Below, in pieces: positions 6,119 through 9,221 of a DNA stretch of 9,221 nucleotides; the stretch's first letter is position 1; every line of letters begins with the position of its first letter. The DNA lies in contig JBPCTQ010000330.1 in the NCBI GenBank assembly GCA_051011595.1, positions 1 through 9,221 of the forward strand, given 5' to 3'. The notes beneath the pieces are model-generated. The model saw nothing but the letters and a program-made list of their open reading frames with translations. It was not told where the DNA came from and ran no database searches. Both the position numbers and the translations under genes were made by a program. Source of the DNA: JAOUEE01 sp051011595. Lineage in GTDB: Bacteria; Actinomycetota; Acidimicrobiia; Acidimicrobiales; SHLQ01.

Positions 6119-7500
6119 GGGCGGTCATCCCGGAAACGCACGAGCTTGGCCTGGCTCCCGAAGCCGGTGAGCTCGTCGAGGGCGCCAGGGGCCACCACCT
6201 CGGCCCCGATCCGCACACCGATGGCGTCGTGCAGTGCCGTCTCCACATTCGTTGTCAGCTCGGCGAACGTGGCGGGATCAGCTCGGCTCACCACCGACAC
6301 CTGCATCTCGTCGCGGTCGCCGTGGCGGTGGGCCCGCACGAAGTAGTCGTCGTCGATCCCTGCCACACCAGTAGCGACATCACCCAGCGCTTCGGGCCAG
6401 ATGTTCACCCCTCGCAGTTTCACCATGTTGTCGCCCCGGCCGGCGAAAGGCGCCATCTTCCGCAACCAGCTGCCGCACGCACACTGCTCGCGGGGATAGA
6501 GGGTGGAGAGATCCATGATGTTGTACCGGAACTGCGGACTGCCCGTCTTGTACAGCTCGGTGATGCAGATCGCTCCCTGCTCGCCGTCGGGCAGGGGCTC
6601 ACCGGTGTCGACGTCGACGATCTGCACCACGAAGGCATCCTCGAAGATGTGGAGGCCGTCCTGTTGGGGGCATTCGACGGCCACCCACTGCACCTCGTGG
6701 AACCCGTAACTCTCGAGCACGGGGATGCCGAACGTCTGCTCCAGTCGTTCTCGGTTCCCGATGTTGGGCAGGGCAGCGATGTTGAGGTCGGTTCGTGGGT
6801 CGAGGCCCATCTCGCGGGCCACGTCGACCAGGTGCAGCAGGTAGTCGGCGGTGGTGAGGATGGCGGTGGCCCCGTATTCGTGGGCCAGCTCGACCTGCTT
6901 CCGGCTGGGAGTGACATTGCCAGTGCCGGTGGTCAACACCACGCAGCTGAGCCATTTGTAGAGCGCCTCGTCCATGATGTGGGCGCCGTTGTGCATGGAG
7001 TAGGCCCAGGCGTTGACCACGACGTCGCCCGGTCGGATGCCCTGCAGGAACAGGGCCCGGGCCGTCAGCAGGGCACCCACCTCTCGGTCCCATGCCGTGT
7101 ACAGCGTGGGCCGGGACCGCCCGGTGGTGCCGCCCGAGGTGTGCAGGCGCATGGGCTGGGAGGTCGCCTCGCCGGGCATCACCCCCTGGTAGTCGCCGAA
7201 CGGAGGCGAGCCTTCGATGCTGGCCCGAATGTCGTCGACGGTGTACGCCGGCACCCGGTCGAGGTCGTCGAGCGAACCGAGGCCGTCCGGATCGAAACCG
7301 GCCTCGGCCCAACGACGGGCGAAGAACGGCACCCGGGCGGCCGCGACGGCCCGTTCCCGCAACCGGGCCAACTGTTTGGCTTCGATCACATCGGGGGTGT
7401 CGAGCCAGGCCGACTCGAAGTACTCGGGCGGCGGGGGGAAGCGCCCCGTCAACTCATCGAAATCGACCACTTCGTGGGGCCGGCGAAACGTGGACGCCAT
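6115..7500 (-). CDS. PaaK-like CoA ligase (phenylacetate-CoA ligase family)
   Basis: 461 residues from the ATG at 7500. This adenylate-forming enzyme would activate a carboxylic acid with ATP and couple it to CoA. Visible motifs are the P-loop-like LHTSGGTTGRSRP at 119-131, SYGFHEVQ at 264-271 (the YGxxE adenine and metal motif), YNIMDLS with Asp330, a CACG pair at 340-343, and GRGDNMVKLRGVNIWPEAL at 354-372, the hinge that leads into the small C-terminal domain. The end (GFGSQAKLVRFRDDR) fits the PaaK C-terminus, with the lysine slightly offset. A longer frame to 7572 overlaps the preceding gene by 65 bases with a Pro-rich, family-unlike extension, so I chose the start 7 bases after the upstream stop. 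No good Shine-Dalgarno is present. Phenylacetate itself is unlikely to be the assured substrate, because no other paa gene is present; an aromatic or other organic acid from the hydrolases is plausible. Confidence 0.9.
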   Translation of the reverse strand: MASTFRRPHEVVDFDELTGRFPPPPEYFESAWLDTPDVIEAKQLARLRERAVAAARVPFFARRWAEAGFDPDGLGSLDDLDRVPAYTVDDIRASIEGSPPFGDYQGVMPGEATSQPMRLHTSGGTTGRSRPTLYTAWDREVGALLTARALFLQGIRPGDVVVNAWAYSMHNGAHIMDEALYKWLSCVVLTTGTGNVTPSRKQVELAHEYGATAILTTADYLLHLVDVAREMGLDPRTDLNIAALPNIGNRERLEQTFGIPVLESYGFHEVQWVAVECPQQDGLHIFEDAFVVQIVDVDTGEPLPDGEQGAICITELYKTGSPQFRYNIMDLSTLYPREQCACGSWLRKMAPFAGRGDNMVKLRGVNIWPEALGDVATGVAGIDDDYFVRAHRHGDRDEMQVSVVSRADPATFAELTTNVETALHDAIGVRIGAEVVAPGALDELTGFGSQAKLVRFRDDRP

Positions 7501-7507
7501 GTTGGTG

Positions 7508-8698
7508 TCAGGCGGAGGCCGCAGGGAGGGGTTCGTCGGTGGCCTCGTGGAACTCGGTGGGCAGATACCCATCGGGGAACCGGTAGAAGTCGACCGCGTT
7601 GTCCCACAGGATCTTGGCCTTGCTCTCCATGGAGAGCCGATCGGGTTCGAGGGCCATGAACTCGCGGGTGGTGTGGGGGTACTTCGAGTCGGGATGGGGG
7701 AAGTCGCTCTCCCACAGGATGCGATCGTCGCCCAACCAGTGGATCACGTCGACCACGAACGGATCCTCGCATTCGGTGGTGATCCAGCAGTTGCGTTTGA
7801 AGTACTCGGTGGCCGTCATGGTGAGATCGGGGCACTCCGAGGCTCCCGCCATCTCCAGGTGTTCGTCGATGCGATGCAGCCACGACGGCAGCCACCCGCA
7901 CCCGGCCTCCATATAGGCACACCGCAATCGCGGGAACCGCTCGAACGCGCCGCCGACGATCATCGACAGGCTGGCGTTCATGGCCTCGTGGGTGTGCACC
8001 GCCGTGTGCCACTCGGTGAAGGTGCTGAACCGGTCAGCTCCCTCGGTTTGTCCCCGCAACCCCATGAACTCGTGGGTGGCGAAGGCGCAGTCGAGGTCCT
8101 GGAGCAGTTCGTACACCGGGTCGTAGTAGCGGTCACCCAGATTGCGATGATTGACGTGGTTGGGGCGGGCCCAGAAGGCCCGAATGCCCAACTCGTCGTG
8201 GGCGTAGCGAATCTCGTCGATCGCCCGACTCACATCGTTGAGGGGTACCGGTGAACTGGTGAGCACCCGGCCACCGGATGCCTCACGCATGTCGGCGCCC
8301 CACCGGTTGTAGGCCCGCACCATGGCCGCCTGGAGCTCGGGGTCGATGCCATCGAGCCACAGGTCGTATTCGGGGCCGTAGATGACCGCCACGTCGATGC
8401 CGTCGACCGCGTGGGCGTTGGCCACCCGGGCGCCGTCGAAGCCTTCGGTGACCAGCTCCCCGTATTGGGCCAGCATGTCTTCGGTGGTCCAGCCGATGGC
8501 CTTCTGGAACTGGCCGTACAAGCTGGTGTCGTGCTGTGACCACCGTCCGTCGACCGTGACGGGGTTGTAGGTGTCGAGCCCGGCCGGGCTGCGGCGACCG
8601 ATGCGATCGACGAAACGGGCATCGAGATAGGTCGGCCACAGATCGGCCGGATAGATCACATGGGAATCAGCGTCGAAGACCTTGTAGCCGTCTCGCAT
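7508..8698 (-). CDS. Metal-dependent hydrolase/decarboxylase, amidohydrolase_2 family
   Basis: 396 residues, typical for the longer DSHV branch of amidohydrolase_2 TIM-barrel enzymes, which hydrolyse or decarboxylate ring compounds. Ligand-like residues are present: VFDADSHV at 7-14 (Asp9, Asp11, His13), FATHEF with His209, AYMEAGCGWLPSWLHRIDEH at 261-280 with Glu264 where shorter relatives carry His, and LWESDFPHPDS at 328-338 with Asp332. The chain also has the usual AYNRWGADM and RILWE blocks. It is therefore likely an active metal enzyme, in contrast to the degenerate homologue 1.4 kb downstream. AGGAG (8707-8711) lies 8 bases before the ATG, which fixes the start. It is the second gene of the operon, 24 bp after the cupin and 7 bp before the ligase start. 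A product acid from this enzyme could be the ligase substrate (inference). Confidence 0.9.
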   Translation of the reverse strand: MRDGYKVFDADSHVIYPADLWPTYLDARFVDRIGRRSPAGLDTYNPVTVDGRWSQHDTSLYGQFQKAIGWTTEDMLAQYGELVTEGFDGARVANAHAVDGIDVAVIYGPEYDLWLDGIDPELQAAMVRAYNRWGADMREASGGRVLTSSPVPLNDVSRAIDEIRYAHDELGIRAFWARPNHVNHRNLGDRYYDPVYELLQDLDCAFATHEFMGLRGQTEGADRFSTFTEWHTAVHTHEAMNASLSMIVGGAFERFPRLRCAYMEAGCGWLPSWLHRIDEHLEMAGASECPDLTMTATEYFKRNCWITTECEDPFVVDVIHWLGDDRILWESDFPHPDSKYPHTTREFMALEPDRLSMESKAKILWDNAVDFYRFPDGYLPTEFHEATDEPLPAASA

Positions 8699-8706
8699 CG
8701 GATGTG

Positions 8707-8711
8707 CTCCT
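8707..8711 (-). promoter_or_regulatory. Ribosome binding site AGGAG for the metal-dependent hydrolase
   Basis: AGGAG on the - strand lies 8 bases before the ATG at 8698, in the 24-bp gap between cupin stop and hydrolase start. The spacing is near ideal and no competing start is closer. Confidence 0.7.
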
Positions 8712-8722
8712 GGGTGGATGGA

Positions 8723-9124
8723 TCAAGAGATCTTGGTGACCGACGCCTCGGGCCGTATCACGAGAAAGCGCATGCCGTCGTCGCCGACGGTGAAGCCGTA
8801 TTCGCTGTGGGCCGGGATCTCGGCCACGTCGCCGGCCACCAGGGCCGGGCCGTCGGCCACCCGACACCCCCCGGCCAGCACCACCATCAACTCGGCCGCC
8901 GAGTGGGTGTGGGGCGGCACGTCGAAACCGGCCGGCAGCTCCGAGAGCTGCGTGTGAAAGCCGATGGCACCAGTGGTGACCTGGGCCCGGCGGGCGCCGA
9001 TGGCGGTGGCCTGCTCGGCCAGCTCGCGCAGCTCCGGTGGTGCGTCGGCCGCGGTTTCCCAGGCCAGGTCGCGCAGGTGATGGAAGGCGGCCGCCCCGCT
9101 GGGCTGCTGTTGCTCGTTGGCCAT
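8723..9124 (-). CDS. Small cupin-domain protein
   Basis: 133 residues. A single cupin fold spans about residues 45-127. Cupin motif 1 is PHTHSAAELMVVLAGG at 71-86, with His72, His74 and Glu78 as metal ligands. Motif 2 includes GDVAEIPAHSEYGFTV at 98-113 with His106. The residues before 45 are Ala-rich and helical. The full ligand set suggests it binds a metal and is an enzyme such as an isomerase or dioxygenase-like protein, or a metal-dependent sensor. It has no DNA-binding domain, so it is not an AraC-type regulator. AGGGGG (9131-9136) lies 6 bases before the ATG. As first gene of the - strand operon, it follows the candidate promoter and operator directly. The specific reaction cannot be inferred from so small a cupin. 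Confidence 0.88.
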   Translation of the reverse strand: MANEQQQPSGAAAFHHLRDLAWETAADAPPELRELAEQATAIGARRAQVTTGAIGFHTQLSELPAGFDVPPHTHSAAELMVVLAGGCRVADGPALVAGDVAEIPAHSEYGFTVGDDGMRFLVIRPEASVTKIS

Positions 9125-9130
9125 CGCTCG

Positions 9131-9136
9131 CCCCCT
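9131..9136 (-). promoter_or_regulatory. Ribosome binding site AGGGGG for the cupin gene
   Basis: On the - strand AGGGGG precedes the ATG at 9124 by 6 bases. It is a G-rich Shine-Dalgarno and supports this start for the first gene of the operon. Confidence 0.55.
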
Positions 9137-9144
9137 GGACGATT

Positions 9145-9173
9145 ACCCTAGATTTAGATATTCTCACCCTAGA
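9145..9173. repeat. Direct repeat ACCCTAGA, two copies 21 bp apart
   Basis: ACCCTAGA occurs at 9145-9152 and again at 9166-9173. A start-to-start spacing of 21 bp equals two turns of B-DNA, so both copies face the same side of the helix, as expected for tandem regulator contacts. The second copy lies in the centre of the palindrome described at 9156-9179. Eight bases is short, so chance is possible. Confidence 0.45.
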
Positions 9174-9179
9174 GTATCT
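9156..9179. promoter_or_regulatory. Candidate operator: 24-bp imperfect palindrome
   Basis: The left arm AGATATTCT (9156-9164) and right arm AGAGTATCT (9171-9179) are inverted with 8 of 9 pairs matching, around a 6-base centre. The patch is clearly AT-richer than the surrounding DNA. It covers the proposed -10 of the cupin-operon promoter, so a dimeric repressor bound here could block transcription. The cognate regulator is not identified; the STAND/TPR protein at the other end of the window is one possibility. Confidence 0.5.
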
Positions 9180-9194
9180 GGGGATACAGGACAA
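9166..9194 (-). promoter_or_regulatory. Candidate sigma70-type promoter of the cupin-hydrolase-ligase-dioxygenase operon
   Basis: On the - strand TTGTCC (9189-9194) and TAGGGT (9166-9171) are separated by 17 bases, the ideal spacer. The -35 box matches TTGACA at 4 of 6 positions and the -10 keeps the key T, A and final T of TATAAT. Transcription would begin near 9159, leaving a leader of about 35 bases before the cupin ATG. The remainder of the window to 9221 holds no gene that I can see. Confidence 0.45.
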
Positions 9195-9221
9195 GACCCG
9201 AACCCTCCACCCGAACCAACC

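Noticed and set aside
6115..7500. Naming the CoA ligase paaK
   Set aside because: No other phenylacetate pathway gene is in the window and PaaK-like ligases accept many acids, so a symbol would overstate the evidence.
7501..7572. Upstream ATG at 7572 extending the CoA ligase by 24 residues
   Set aside because: The extension is Pro-rich, unlike the family, and would overlap the hydrolase gene by 65 bases; the ATG at 7500 fits the operon spacing.
5306..8254. Long overlapping + strand frames (5306-6346, 6052-7659, 7217-8254) opposite the amidohydrolases and ligase
   Set aside because: They are His/Val/Gly-rich mirror frames of well-supported genes and have no credible starts, ribosome binding sites or domains.

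Overview
The window is GC-rich, densely packed bacterial chromosome. Codons are strongly GC-biased in third position, GTG starts are used, and neighbouring genes repeatedly overlap by a few bases. A STAND/TPR regulator next to several actinobacterial-style catabolic enzymes suggests an actinomycete-related organism. My best guess is an environmental lineage such as Acidimicrobiia, but this is inference from style and not a phylogenetic result. I see no tRNA, rRNA, CRISPR array, transposase or other mobile-element gene.

The layout is two convergent gene sets. On the + strand (1-3858) are: the C-terminal part of a large regulator cut by the window edge (STAND/winged-helix remnant, TPR-like helical region and a C-terminal OmpR-type DNA-binding domain); an acetoacetate-decarboxylase-superfamily enzyme; and a 3-hydroxyacyl-CoA dehydrogenase-like enzyme whose GTG start overlaps the preceding stop. 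On the - strand, reading from 9124 down to 3901, are six genes in tight succession: a small cupin, a metal-dependent hydrolase (amidohydrolase_2), a PaaK-like acyl/aryl-CoA ligase, a second and degenerate amidohydrolase_2 protein, an unrecognised protein with a PHYHY motif, and a TauD/TfdA-type Fe(II)/2-oxoglutarate dioxygenase. The two sets meet at a 42-bp spacer (3859-3900) holding a perfect 6-bp-stem hairpin.

The set looks like a catabolic island for one organic acid or aromatic-type compound. The dioxygenase and the hydrolases would hydroxylate, cleave or decarboxylate the substrate. The ligase would make the CoA thioester, and the dehydrogenase and ADC-like enzyme would process the product. 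The substrate cannot be read from the sequence, and I see no transporter. Upstream of the cupin, an AT-richer patch carries a plausible promoter overlapped by a 24-bp imperfect palindrome and a direct repeat spaced by two helical turns. This is the likely control point of the - strand operon.

The most unusual points are three enzymes with altered active sites (ADC-like, 3HCDH-like and the second amidohydrolase), the PHYHY protein lodged between the odd amidohydrolase and the dioxygenase, and the regulator with its DNA-binding domain at the C-terminus.
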